In this document: in pieces, positions 1-8,418 of the stretch | How positions within the stretch are numbered: the stretch's first letter is position 1 | Layout of the letters: each line of letters starts with the position of its first letter | NCBI GenBank assembly: GCA_002375995.1 | Contig: DFNI01000039.1 | Coordinates: 1 to 30,735 of the forward strand | Reading direction: 5' to 3' | From: Acetothermia bacterium UBA3571 | Lineage (GTDB): Bacteria > Bipolaricaulota > Bipolaricaulia > Bipolaricaulales > Bipolaricaulaceae | DNA: 30,735 nucleotides | Translations under genes and position numbers: made by a program | The notes under the pieces: model-generated | Seen by the model: the letters and a program-made list of their open reading frames with translations, nothing else | What the model was told of the DNA's origin: nothing | Database searches by the model: none

Positions 1-45
1 GGTTGTCAAAGTCGGGTCTGAGGTCAAAACGGTTTTGATCGCCCG

Positions 46-75
46 TTGACCCCCTTTCGATTCACTTCCTATCAA
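46..75 (+). promoter_or_regulatory. Candidate sigma70-type promoter for the deacetylase-like gene
   Basis: A TTGACC box at 46-51 is followed after 18 bases by TATCAA at 70-75. It lies about 35 bases before the ATG at 111. The -35 is good and the -10 is mediocre, so this is only a candidate. Confidence 0.35.
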
Positions 76-110
76 GGGCGGCGCTATGGTTTTCTGGAAA
101 GGGGGTGAAC

Positions 111-2108
111 ATGGGTAAGCGCCTTTTTCTTCTCGTGTTAGCGTTCCTCACGGCAAATCTAGGGACATTCGCGTCCGAGGCGGTGCTTCTTTTCGCCATT
201 GGGGTCCACGTAGAACCCTTGGGCATTACCGCTCAGGGGTTCTCCGGTTCCCCTATGCGGGGCCGGGATTACCGGGACCTCGAGCTGTTCCAGGAGCACG
301 TGCGTTATCTCTATGGCCTCGCCGAAGTGGTCGAACGGCACGGTGGGGTGCTCGTAGTTCAAGTCCAGTCGCCCTTTACCGCGGTCGCTGCCCAACAAGG
401 GAACCCAGTCCTTTCCGACCTCGAAGCCCGGGGACACGAGATCGCCCTCCATTTCCACGAAGAGGCCCATCTCGGGCGGGACTCCGAGCAGCTCACCCCA
501 AAGGAATGGTGCCGCGCTATGACAGAAGAGATCGAGCTTATCCATGAGGCTGGGGTAAAGGGGCGGATACGTTACTGGAGCGGGGGAAACCTGTATCCCG
601 AGATCTTGGAGGCCGCCGTTTGCACTGGTCTCGATGTCTACGGTGACTGGAAGCATCCGCGCCTCCAGGGGATGGACCCCCACGTAATCGGGGTGAACCC
701 CTGGCGTCCTGCTTCCGGACCGGATCCCGACGATATGTCCCGGTTCGCCACCCACGACCCCGAGGGGCCCGTGGTGTACCTCCCCGACGGGGTGATCGAG
801 CCCAATGCTCTGCGAAAAAAGCGCCTCGTTGTGCGCCAGCGGGGCCCGGATGCGTGGTTCGAGGTGCTCGCGGGATACCTCCGCCGGTCCCTGGACGCGG
901 CCCGGCCCGATCGGGTGAACGTGTTTCACATCACCGTGCACCCCGGTGAATTCCCCCTGGGGGCGATCGATCGCTTCCTTGCGGAGCACGTGGACCCCCT
1001 GGTGGAGGAAGGAAGGATTCGGTGGGCCACCTTCTCGGAAATGGCCGATGCCTTCGCGGCTTGGGAAGCGGCACACCCTGGGGTGGATCCCCGTGGTGCG
1101 GTCCAAGAAGAAAACCCTGCGGCCACAGATGAGACAAGATGCCTGGGATACATTACCTTCGTCATCAACGTCCACGACTTCATGAACGTGGACGAGAGCG
1201 CCGACACACTCCTCCGCCTCATTGGGATCTTCGAAAAATACGGCGTCCGGGGGGACTTCTACCTCACCGGGCCCCAAGTATACGCGTACCTCGAGCACCG
1301 CCCGGACGTGATCGCGCGGCTGAAAGGTTTCGGTATGACCATCAGTTACCACGTGCGCCCACCGCATCCCGCCGTTCCCGGCTTCGACCGTGTGCTTTCC
1401 GGGCTTTCTCCCGATGAAGTGCGGGAAGTCTTCCGGGATTACGAGACCTACCGCTTGGACCTCCGCACCGGGAAGCTACTCCGGGATCAACCCGGTGGTT
1501 TCACGTTGCTGACTCAGATCTTCGGACATCCCCCAGTGGTGGCTTCCGTTCCCAGCTCAAAATGGCGCGATGCGATCCTTCCGGTTTACGCGGAGCTCGG
1601 GGCGAAGATGACCCTGCTTTATCACGAGACCGGCACCGACCCCGAGAAGCCGTTCCAGTGGGTACATGGGTTACTCGTTCGGCCCAGCGACTTCAGTATT
1701 ACTCGCTGGCGGGCGCCGGGCACCCAAAAGGAACTGTTTTGGTGGAACATGATCTCCGGCCCGTTGGGAAAGTTCTACGATCCCCTGGAGCATCTCCGCG
1801 AGGAATTTTCCCGCTGGAATTATCCCCGCCCACCATTCATCACCGTCCTCATCCACGAGAACAACTTCTACCGCAAGGGGTACACCCCGTGGCTCTCCAT
1901 TTTCTACCGAGACATAAAGCGACGGATACCCCAGGAGCCTCCGTATGACCTGGACGCTCCCGATCCCTCTTCCCCCCGTTCGCCAGAAGAGCGGGAGGCC
2001 ATCTGGCGGGTGTACGAGGCTCTGGTGGCTTATGCTGTCGAGAACCTCTGTGTAGTGACCTCCGAGGACATCGTGCGGATGGCCGAGGCCGCCGAGGGGT
2101 TGAAATAG
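111..2108 (+). CDS. Secreted polysaccharide deacetylase-like protein with two NodB-fold halves
   Basis: 665 residues. The N-terminus (MGKRLFLLVLAFLTANLG...) is a signal peptide, so the protein is exported. Two related halves follow. In the first (about 25-330), a beta strand leads into VHVEP and then GHEIALHFHEE. In the second (about 345-620), the strand leads into NVHDFMNVDES, then GVRGDFYLTGP and ISYHVRPPHP. These resemble the Asp/His metal site and the substrate strand of NodB-type carbohydrate esterases, but the classical TFDDG motif is altered in both halves. I infer action on a cell-surface or extracellular glycan; the substrate is unknown. ATG 111 is chosen because AAGGGGGTGA lies just upstream; the in-frame GTG at 105 falls inside that site. 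The gene stands alone, and its downstream neighbour is convergent. Confidence 0.65.
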   Translation: MGKRLFLLVLAFLTANLGTFASEAVLLFAIGVHVEPLGITAQGFSGSPMRGRDYRDLELFQEHVRYLYGLAEVVERHGGVLVVQVQSPFTAVAAQQGNPVLSDLEARGHEIALHFHEEAHLGRDSEQLTPKEWCRAMTEEIELIHEAGVKGRIRYWSGGNLYPEILEAAVCTGLDVYGDWKHPRLQGMDPHVIGVNPWRPASGPDPDDMSRFATHDPEGPVVYLPDGVIEPNALRKKRLVVRQRGPDAWFEVLAGYLRRSLDAARPDRVNVFHITVHPGEFPLGAIDRFLAEHVDPLVEEGRIRWATFSEMADAFAAWEAAHPGVDPRGAVQEENPAATDETRCLGYITFVINVHDFMNVDESADTLLRLIGIFEKYGVRGDFYLTGPQVYAYLEHRPDVIARLKGFGMTISYHVRPPHPAVPGFDRVLSGLSPDEVREVFRDYETYRLDLRTGKLLRDQPGGFTLLTQIFGHPPVVASVPSSKWRDAILPVYAELGAKMTLLYHETGTDPEKPFQWVHGLLVRPSDFSITRWRAPGTQKELFWWNMISGPLGKFYDPLEHLREEFSRWNYPRPPFITVLIHENNFYRKGYTPWLSIFYRDIKRRIPQEPPYDLDAPDPSSPRSPEEREAIWRVYEALVAYAVENLCVVTSEDIVRMAEAAEGLK

Positions 2109-2177
2109 GCTGGCCTTTACGCCGGGAGCGTTATGCTACTGGTTACAACGCATTAGGGCACCGCTCGGAAAAAACAT

Positions 2178-2198
2178 CGGTGAACCCAATATTCACCG
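2178..2198. repeat. Short inverted repeat in the 2109-2327 intergenic region
   Basis: CGGTGAA and TTCACCG form a perfect 7-bp dyad around a 7-base loop. It lies between two convergent genes (ends at 2108 and 2328). A second weak dyad, CTCGCCA/TGGCGAG at 2279-2307, has a 15-base loop containing TTTTTTT. Either could belong to transcript ends, but neither looks like a standard terminator. I see no gene in this gap. Confidence 0.3.
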
Positions 2199-2327
2199 CA
2201 TACACGCTTCAACACTTCGTCCTTCCCCAGGGCGACGTTCCGACTTCGAGTTTTTGCTAGCGGGGTCAAGAAAGCTCGCTCGCCACCTTTTTTTCAAAGC
2301 TGGCGAGGAAGACAGGCCCGCGGCCGA

Positions 2328-4436
2328 TTACCCCATGGGTTCCCACTTCTCTTGGGCGAGACGTTCCTTGAGCTCCAAGATGGGCTCCACCGGCGTAGGA
2401 TCTACCCCGTTGAGGAGCGCAAGGTACACACTCACCCAATCTCCCAGATAAAGGAGCGAGAGGGCTTGAGCCAAGGGAGTTTTCCCCTCCCCGTGCAGTT
2501 CCAGGAAGGGAAGCCTCCGGCGCCGGAGCACGTCCTTCAGCACCTCCACCCGCAGCGCCACCCGGGGATGGTCGCAAGAGGTACGGAGGAATAGCCTGAC
2601 GATCTGGGGGAAAAGTTCCCCGGCGAGCTCATACCCTACGATCTCGTTGTGGCAGAGTTCCGGAAGCTCGGCGGAGAAGGCCGGCTGTTTGGCGTTCTCG
2701 TTTATTTGGGTGCGCCAGCGGAAGGCAACGGGGGAGGCGGTCCCCGCGGCCCCGTAGATTACAGGGATCTTGCCCTGAAGGGCTCTGGCAAGTCCTTGAG
2801 CCCGATTAGGAGTGGAACGCGGAGATAGCTCCTCCGCCATACGGGAAAGGATCGAGAGCCCTTCGTCCATACCCTCGGCCTGAAGTCCCAAGCCCTCCAG
2901 GGCCCCGAGGAGCGTAAACAGCAGATGTCCTAAAGCGGCGCGGGGTTGGAACCCTTTGGGAATCTCGATCCAGGGGATCCCCTGTTTCTGGCAGATCTCC
3001 GCCAGTTTTCCCCCGGAAGAGATCCCCAAGGCTTTCCTGGTATGCCTGAGTCCATCAAGAAAAGCGGAGAGGGTTTCCTCGGTGTTCCCCGAATAGCTGA
3101 CCCCAACAAGCAACGTCTCTTCCCCGATGAACCGGGGCACCACATAGCTCCGAACGGTGATAACCTCCACCCCTGGAAGGGCCAATCCAAGGAAGTCACC
3201 GGTGATCCCCGACCCCCCCATCCCCACCACCACTATTCGCTCGAAACCGGAAAGCTCTCGGGGAAGGATCACTTCACGTCCCCGCGCCAGGGCTTCGCGG
3301 CACTGCTGCGGGAAGTTCTCCATGACCTCGAGCATGCCGTTTCGGTCAAGCTTATATAGTTCCGTCCAGTCGGGCTCCCGCTCCGCAAATCCACGGGCGA
3401 TCTCCCGCACCCGTTGGGCCAACTCCCGTTTCGCCACGAGAAGGGCCGCCGGGGTATCCACTACCGCCAGATCCTTCACTCCCAAAAGGCCTACCCGCTT
3501 GCGGGCGAGGGAGAAGACCAAATTCCCCGCAGCGTCTTTGCCGAAAACCTCAACGTCCACGGAAGCGTTGTTTTCCCGGTCTTTTCGTAACGCTTCCCAG
3601 ATGGCGTGCCAGTCCCCCAGATCGCTCCAGCCGAAGGAAACGGGGATAGTGGCGATCTTCTCCGCTTTCTCCATCACCCCGTAGTCGATGGAGGTTTCCT
3701 CGGCCCGGGAATAGGCCTCCCGCAGGGCCGCTTCCCACGTGGGCTTGCCCAAGTGGGATTTCAGCTCCGCTAAAGCGGCCGCAAGCCCAGGAAGGTGGCG
3801 GTGGATTTCTTCGAGGATCTGGGAAAACTTCCAGACGAAGATCCCAGAATTCCAGAAGAAGTTCCCCCGTGAGACATACGCTTCGGCCGTATGGCGGTCG
3901 GGCTTCTCCACGAACCTAGCTGCGCGGTGGACCACGAATCCCTCGGCTTCGAAGAGGGGTTCAGCCCCCTCGATGTAGCCGTAGCCGGTGGCAGGGTAGG
4001 TGGGGCGGACCCCGAGCGTCACAAGATACCCTTCCTCGGCCGCTTTGACGGCGGCGAGAAGGGCTCGGCGGAAGGCCTCTTCGTCGTCGATGCGGTGGTC
4101 CGCGGGGAGCATAAGCATGGTTCCCGCGGGTTCGAGTTCCCCGAGGACGAGCGCCGTAAGCCCCACCGCTGGAGCGGTATTCTTCCCGAAAGGCTCGAGG
4201 ATCAGCTGCTCCCGGGGAAGACCGAGCTCGGCCCCCAAGAGCTCCGCCAGCTCCCGGGTGGCGACGAGGTACACGTTCCCTTTCCCGACCAAAGGCAAGA
4301 CCCGATCATAGGTGGCTTTAATCAAGGTCCGGCCGTTACCCCCGAAGGGGAGCAAAGGCTTAGGCAGCGCAAGCGTCGCCGGCCACAAGCGCTCTCCCTT
4401 TCCCCCGGCCAGTATCACCGCATAAATTTTCCCCAT
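2328..4436 (-). CDS. manC: Mannose-1-phosphate guanylyltransferase fused to SIS-type phosphoglucose/phosphomannose isomerase
   Basis: 702 residues. Residues 1 to about 355 are a GDP-mannose pyrophosphorylase: the nucleotide loop is LAGGKGERLWPATLALPKP near 9-27, PADH at 111-114, FVEKP at 175-179 and NSGIF at 196-200. Residues about 365-702 are a double SIS-domain bifunctional phosphoglucose/phosphomannose isomerase, with GMGGSGITGDF at 405-415, SYSGNTEET near 447-455, and later NENAK and CHNEIVGYE. One chain could therefore convert fructose-6-P to mannose-6-P and mannose-1-P plus GTP to GDP-mannose; phosphomannomutase would be needed between the two steps. The product would feed surface glycans or mannosylated solutes. 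Classical type II enzymes (AlgA/ManC) carry a cupin isomerase instead. GGGAGGGACC precedes the ATG. The gene lies 28 bases after gatB and is probably co-transcribed. Confidence 0.85.
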   Translation of the reverse strand: MGKIYAVILAGGKGERLWPATLALPKPLLPFGGNGRTLIKATYDRVLPLVGKGNVYLVATRELAELLGAELGLPREQLILEPFGKNTAPAVGLTALVLGELEPAGTMLMLPADHRIDDEEAFRRALLAAVKAAEEGYLVTLGVRPTYPATGYGYIEGAEPLFEAEGFVVHRAARFVEKPDRHTAEAYVSRGNFFWNSGIFVWKFSQILEEIHRHLPGLAAALAELKSHLGKPTWEAALREAYSRAEETSIDYGVMEKAEKIATIPVSFGWSDLGDWHAIWEALRKDRENNASVDVEVFGKDAAGNLVFSLARKRVGLLGVKDLAVVDTPAALLVAKRELAQRVREIARGFAEREPDWTELYKLDRNGMLEVMENFPQQCREALARGREVILPRELSGFERIVVVGMGGSGITGDFLGLALPGVEVITVRSYVVPRFIGEETLLVGVSYSGNTEETLSAFLDGLRHTRKALGISSGGKLAEICQKQGIPWIEIPKGFQPRAALGHLLFTLLGALEGLGLQAEGMDEGLSILSRMAEELSPRSTPNRAQGLARALQGKIPVIYGAAGTASPVAFRWRTQINENAKQPAFSAELPELCHNEIVGYELAGELFPQIVRLFLRTSCDHPRVALRVEVLKDVLRRRRLPFLELHGEGKTPLAQALSLLYLGDWVSVYLALLNGVDPTPVEPILELKERLAQEKWEPMG

Positions 4437-4464
4437 GGTCCCTCCCAGTTTCTGGTGTTGCAGG

Positions 4465-5868
4465 TCAATTCGAGCCGAGGATTTCCAGGAAGATTTCAGA
4501 GAGTTTCTTGGCGTCGGCTCGTCCCCCGGTCTTGCGCATGGCTTGCCCCACCAGGAAGCCGATGGCGCCCTTTTTCCCCGCGCGGAAATCCTCCACGGCT
4601 TTGGGGTTTTCCCTTATCACTTCTTGAGCCAAGCGCCGCAGCTCCTCTTCGTCCGCTAGAAGTGAGAGCCCTCTTTCCTCCACGATCTCCATGGGAGCGC
4701 GTCCGGTCGCTATCGCCTCTTCCAAGACCTCCTTGGCGTTGGTGCGGGAGATCTTTCCCTCCCGGACGGCCTCGATGAGCTCCGTGAGAGCTTCCACGCT
4801 TATGGGGGGTGAGTCGTCCTTCCAGTAGCGGAGGACCTCGGAAAGGACCCAACCCGCCGCGTCCTGGGGAGAGCCACAGGCCCGGGCCACCGCCTCGAAA
4901 TAATCGGCACGGGCCGGCTCTTCCATCAAGACCCCAGCTTCCTTGGGCGAAAGACCGTATTCTCGCACAAACCGCTCCTCCCGCTCCCAAGGTAGTTCCG
5001 GCATCCCCGCGCGTACCTGCTCGAGCCATTCCCTTGATACCACCAGGGGCACGAGATCCGGTTCGGGGAAGTACCGGTAGTCGTGGGCTTCTTCTTTCGA
5101 CCGCTGGAGCACGAGTTTCCCCGCGTGTTCGTCCCAACCGAAGGTGACTTGCTCCACCGTCCCTCCCCCGGAAAGGAGCTCCCGCTGCCTCTCCTCCTCG
5201 GCGGCCAAGGCCCGCTCCACCGCGCGGAAGGAGTTCAAGTTCTTTATCTCCGTTTTGGTACCAAGCTTTCCGTCCGTGGAAACGGAAATGTTGGCGTCGC
5301 AGCGGAGCTCCCCCTTTTCCATGTCAGCGTTCGATACCCCCAGGTGCCGCAAGAGCATCCGCAGGGTCCTGAGGAACTCGCGGGCCTCCTTGGGGGACTG
5401 GATATCGGGTTCGGTCACAATCTCGATCAAGGGCACCCCACAGCGGTTCATATCCACCAAAGCCCCATCACCGGTGTGGATAAGCTTCCCCGCGTCCTCT
5501 TCGAGGTGCATCTCGCGGATGCGGACGGTGCGAGCCTCGCCGTCAACTCGGAAGGAAAGGGCACCTCCTACGGCCAAAGGATATTCCCTTTGAGTGATCT
5601 GATACCCCTTGGGGAGGTCCGGGTAGAAGTAATTCTTGCGGTCGAATCGGGAGAACTCTTGCACTCGCGCGTTCAAGGCAAGGGACACCCGCAGGGCGAG
5701 CTCCACCGCCTTTTTGTTCAGGACCGGCAGGGCGCCGGGCATGCCCAGGCAAACCGGGCACGTGAGGGTATTGGGCGGGGCGGTGAAGTAATCGGTGCTA
5801 CAGCTACAAAAGAGCTTCGTTTTCGTCGCGAGTTGTACGTGGATCTCGAGGCCAATTACGGTACGCAT
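4465..5868 (-). CDS. gatB: Aspartyl/glutamyl-tRNA(Asn/Gln) amidotransferase subunit B
   Basis: 467 residues, normal for GatB. It starts MRTVIGLEIHVQL and has the family motifs CSTDYF, TCPVCLGMPG, FDRKNYFYPDLPKGYQI and a long RCDANIS..GTKTEIKNLNS stretch, ending in the tail domain (KISRTNAKEVLEE, IGFLVGQAMRKTGG). GatB binds mischarged Glu-tRNA(Gln) or Asp-tRNA(Asn), phosphorylates the acyl group and amidates it with ammonia from GatA. gatA and gatC are not in the window. The Cys pairs CSC and CPVC match the zinc site of many GatB proteins. ATG 5868 is chosen because the conserved domain starts there; an in-frame TTG lies at 5877. No Shine-Dalgarno is seen, but TATACT lies 8 bases before the ATG, suggesting a leaderless message. 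Confidence 0.97.
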   Translation of the reverse strand: MRTVIGLEIHVQLATKTKLFCSCSTDYFTAPPNTLTCPVCLGMPGALPVLNKKAVELALRVSLALNARVQEFSRFDRKNYFYPDLPKGYQITQREYPLAVGGALSFRVDGEARTVRIREMHLEEDAGKLIHTGDGALVDMNRCGVPLIEIVTEPDIQSPKEAREFLRTLRMLLRHLGVSNADMEKGELRCDANISVSTDGKLGTKTEIKNLNSFRAVERALAAEEERQRELLSGGGTVEQVTFGWDEHAGKLVLQRSKEEAHDYRYFPEPDLVPLVVSREWLEQVRAGMPELPWEREERFVREYGLSPKEAGVLMEEPARADYFEAVARACGSPQDAAGWVLSEVLRYWKDDSPPISVEALTELIEAVREGKISRTNAKEVLEEAIATGRAPMEIVEERGLSLLADEEELRRLAQEVIRENPKAVEDFRAGKKGAIGFLVGQAMRKTGGRADAKKLSEIFLEILGSN

Positions 5869-5876
5869 CAAGGGCA

Positions 5877-5882
5877 AGTATA
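5877..5882 (-). promoter_or_regulatory. -10-like TATACT immediately upstream of gatB
   Basis: TATACT on the minus strand ends 8 bases before the gatB ATG, and no ribosome binding site lies between. No convincing -35 box is visible. It fits a leaderless start as at 22814-22819, but gatB could also be read from upstream genes. Confidence 0.35.
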
Positions 5883-5959
5883 ACCCAGAAGCTGCCGTAA
5901 AGTGGCTGGGGGAACGCGGGTCCCATTACCGACGTCCCCCTAACCGGTTCTCAGCCACC

Positions 5960-6928
5960 TTAGGCCACGATCTCCACCCGAATACGCACGTGGGTGCCGT
6001 CGCCGAAGCCGATCCACAGGTCGTATATGCCCGGGGCACGGTCGGCGGTGGGATAGAGTAGACGGTAGACGCCCTCATCCGGATCGTAAGGGATCGCGAG
6101 CCAGCTCCAGATCACGTGCTTTTCCTTCTCCCCCTCGAATTTCACTTCCGTGACCGTGAGGGTGGGGACAGCGTCGGGGTAGATCTCGTCGAAATAATCT
6201 TTGAGCACGAACGCGATCTCGATCAATTCACCTTTTTTGTAACGGGCAAACAGCGGGAGCTTGCCCTTGGGCTTCCGCTCTTGCGGCGGTAGGGGCTTAT
6301 CGACGAATGTACCCTGAGTGCCGGCGGGGGTGATCTTGTAAACCACCTGGTAATTAACCTCGAACACTGTCTCGTTTCCCGCCTTATCCCGTGCCCTCAC
6401 CGTGAACACTTGGAAGCCCGGCTCCTCAGTGAGTATCTCCTCGCCGAACAGGGTGGTAGCCTCGGCGGTTTCGATCCCCGAGAGGGTGTCGAACGCGAAC
6501 CACCTCGCCTCCACCGGTTGGCGGAGGAGGTATTCCGCCCCTTCCTCGGGGGACTCCACGAACACCACCGGGGGCGTGAGGTCGATCTTTATCTCCACGC
6601 TATTGTGGGGCGTCTCCTCGTTTCCGTTGTTGTCTTCCGCCCAGAATTCCAATGTATAGACGCCCTCTTGGGTGATCTGGACCTGTGCCACAGCTCCATT
6701 CACTTCCACAACTCCGCCGTCCGGTTCCAGTTTGTAGTAGATCTTTTGCACACCGCTTCCCCCGGGATTGTCGGAAGCGGTGATGGTTACCGTAACCCCG
6801 GTGTTATTCCACCCATTCGCGTTAGGGGCTGGAGCCACCGTTGCGGTGGATGTTGGGGGGACATTGTCCACAGCCCATCCCAAGAGGCTCAAACCGAGTA
6901 CGCCCGCTGCCACCAACATTAATCGCAC
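5960..6928 (-). CDS. Exported protein with Ig-like/OmpL47-type beta-sandwich domains
   Basis: 322 residues. GTG 6928 is chosen because AAGGAGG lies 8 bases upstream and a signal peptide follows at once (VRLMLVAAGVLGLSLLGWA). The next segment (about 22-118) has the pattern PPTSTATVAPAPN..W.N.GVTVTITASDN..GSGV..IYYKL, typical of OmpL47/chitobiase C-terminal Ig-like repeats. A second Ig-like unit (about 119-205) starts at DLTPPVVFVESP and contains DTLSGIE and ARDKAGNE. The last 110 residues are beta-rich and unassigned. No catalytic motif is visible. I infer a surface or periplasmic structural or binding protein. It starts 20 bases after the stop of another exported protein, so the two form a pair. 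Confidence 0.7.
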   Translation of the reverse strand: MRLMLVAAGVLGLSLLGWAVDNVPPTSTATVAPAPNANGWNNTGVTVTITASDNPGGSGVQKIYYKLEPDGGVVEVNGAVAQVQITQEGVYTLEFWAEDNNGNEETPHNSVEIKIDLTPPVVFVESPEEGAEYLLRQPVEARWFAFDTLSGIETAEATTLFGEEILTEEPGFQVFTVRARDKAGNETVFEVNYQVVYKITPAGTQGTFVDKPLPPQERKPKGKLPLFARYKKGELIEIAFVLKDYFDEIYPDAVPTLTVTEVKFEGEKEKHVIWSWLAIPYDPDEGVYRLLYPTADRAPGIYDLWIGFGDGTHVRIRVEIVA

Positions 6929-6948
6929 CACCGACACCTCCTTCGGGG

Positions 6949-8331
6949 TTAATCCTCGGAAGCCCACTCCGCGGCGAGGGCTTTCAGGTCCTCCTCTGTG
7001 AAAAAGCGGCAGGAATAGGGAAGCCGCTTCCCAACTTGAACCGTGGCCCAAAGTAGCCGTTCGAATCTCACCTCGCCCGGAGAAGCCAGGTCGATATCTC
7101 CCGTCCCCGGGTTCCAATGGCGCACCACATCTTGGGGACCGAGACAATCACGTACCTCGAGTTCCCACTCCCAACGCTTTCCGAGCTCTGGGATGCTGAA
7201 GACCAACGGGTAGCGGCCCGCTGCGGTAGGGGGTATGGTGAGGATCACTGCTATCCGGGTGGGCGAGACCGGCGGCGTGGGAATCGGACAAGGCGTGACC
7301 TCCCCACACACGTCCTTTAGGTACACCCTCCAGCTCGGTGGAGTGTCCACATCCAGCGATACGTCCGGGGCACCTTCGGGGAGGAAGAGCTCGAGCGTGA
7401 TCAGGAAATCCTTTCCGGGAAGGGCCGCTTCCGCAGTGGGCCTTACGGCCAACGCGGGAAGGGATCCTCCTTCCTCCCAAGCCGGTCCCCTGCCTTCGTC
7501 CTCGCCCTCGGCAGAGGGTGAAGAAGAAGCCTTGTCTTCCACCAGCGGGAAAGGGGAAACCACGGACGCGGGGCTTCCCTCACACAACCCTGCCACGGTA
7601 AACTGCAGCCGCACCGTAGATGAACTCCCCAATTCCTCGTTGACGAAGCTCACCTCCGCGTCCACAGGGACAACGAGGCCCGCTACTGAGGCGCTCAACT
7701 CGCAGGAAGAACAGAGACATTCCACGCGGAAGGTGGCCGCGAATATCCCCGTGGCACCGCCTGTCTCGTGCAACACCACAGATGTGGATTGGCCTCCACT
7801 GATCACGCTGAAAGTCACTTCTTCAGGCTCACAGCTTACGTCCAGGTCGGGAGCCTCGAGCCGCAAGGTGTAAGTCCCGCAGCACAATTCCGTCACCTCT
7901 CTGCCTTCGGAATTGAGGACCTGGAGCGTCCGGGGGTGGCTTTGGGGCGGTGAGACTCGGGCCGTAATGCTAATCCCTTCCGCGATATCCGCGGCCGCCA
8001 CCACCAAATCTCCAGGCGCCGCGAACAACACATACATTCCCTCTGGGACGGGGTCGCACTCCCGCGATAGCATGATGGGACCCCACAAAATCCCCGCGCC
8101 CTCGGTCCGGGGATCTCCCAGGGAAAAGCCCCGCGCCGCGGTGGCATTCCAGAGGAAGAGGGAGACATCCCCTTCAGGGCGCCCTTCCAGGAACACAAAG
8201 AAGCTACGCTTCAGGGGCAAGACCGAAACCGCAGGACCCTCGGGTTGCAGGCGGAACTCGAGGGAGGTCGCTCCCGCGATTGCCCACCAAACCACGGACA
8301 GCATCGAAACAAGCGAAATCGTCCTGGACAT
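6949..8331 (-). CDS. Exported multidomain beta-sandwich protein, function unknown
   Basis: 460 residues with a signal peptide (MSRTISLVSMLSVVWWAIAGATS). The middle has a Cys-rich Ig-like segment (CCGTYTLRLEAPDLDVSC, then LHETGGATGIFAATF and CLCSSC). The L.ETG..TG.F pattern is common in bacterial and archaeal surface Ig repeats. A Ser/Glu/Gly-rich linker near 265-285 leads to a second sandwich similar in feel to NEW3-type domains (TIPPTAAGRYPLVFSI). The last 60 residues form a distinct tail: VVRHWNP, an Asp-rich turn, and FTEEDLKALAAEWA. I do not recognise that tail. It could be a docking or anchoring module. The pairs CCG, CLCSSC and CGEVTPC suggest disulfides or metal sites. It has no Shine-Dalgarno; an extended -10 sits 10 bases before the ATG. 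Confidence 0.65.
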   Translation of the reverse strand: MSRTISLVSMLSVVWWAIAGATSLEFRLQPEGPAVSVLPLKRSFFVFLEGRPEGDVSLFLWNATAARGFSLGDPRTEGAGILWGPIMLSRECDPVPEGMYVLFAAPGDLVVAAADIAEGISITARVSPPQSHPRTLQVLNSEGREVTELCCGTYTLRLEAPDLDVSCEPEEVTFSVISGGQSTSVVLHETGGATGIFAATFRVECLCSSCELSASVAGLVVPVDAEVSFVNEELGSSSTVRLQFTVAGLCEGSPASVVSPFPLVEDKASSSPSAEGEDEGRGPAWEEGGSLPALAVRPTAEAALPGKDFLITLELFLPEGAPDVSLDVDTPPSWRVYLKDVCGEVTPCPIPTPPVSPTRIAVILTIPPTAAGRYPLVFSIPELGKRWEWELEVRDCLGPQDVVRHWNPGTGDIDLASPGEVRFERLLWATVQVGKRLPYSCRFFTEEDLKALAAEWASED

Positions 8332-8341
8332 ATCCGTTACG

Positions 8342-8350
8342 ATTATATCA
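8342..8350 (-). promoter_or_regulatory. Extended -10 promoter TGATATAAT for the exported-protein operon
   Basis: On the minus strand TGATATAAT matches the extended -10 consensus TGnTATAAT perfectly. It ends 10 bases before the ATG at 8331, and no ribosome binding site is present, so the mRNA would have almost no leader. No good -35 is visible, which is usual for extended -10 promoters. Confidence 0.6.
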
Positions 8351-8418
8351 CCTTGAGAAACACGGGCCCGTGACGCAAATTACCTCGTCACTTCGAGGCG
8401 TACACGAGGGGTGAGAAG

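Noticed and set aside
159..1367. 402-codon minus-strand open frame over the deacetylase-like gene
   Set aside because: No motif or signal peptide, whereas the plus-strand product has both.
2279..2307. CTCGCCA/TGGCGAG inverted repeat as a terminator
   Set aside because: The stem is only 7 bp with a 15-base loop; the T run is inside the loop, not after the stem.
3891..4778. Long plus-strand open frame antisense to the mannose fusion gene and the gatB end
   Set aside because: It crosses two well-supported minus-strand genes, has low-complexity Pro/Arg-rich translation and no family motif. GC-rich DNA gives such shadows.
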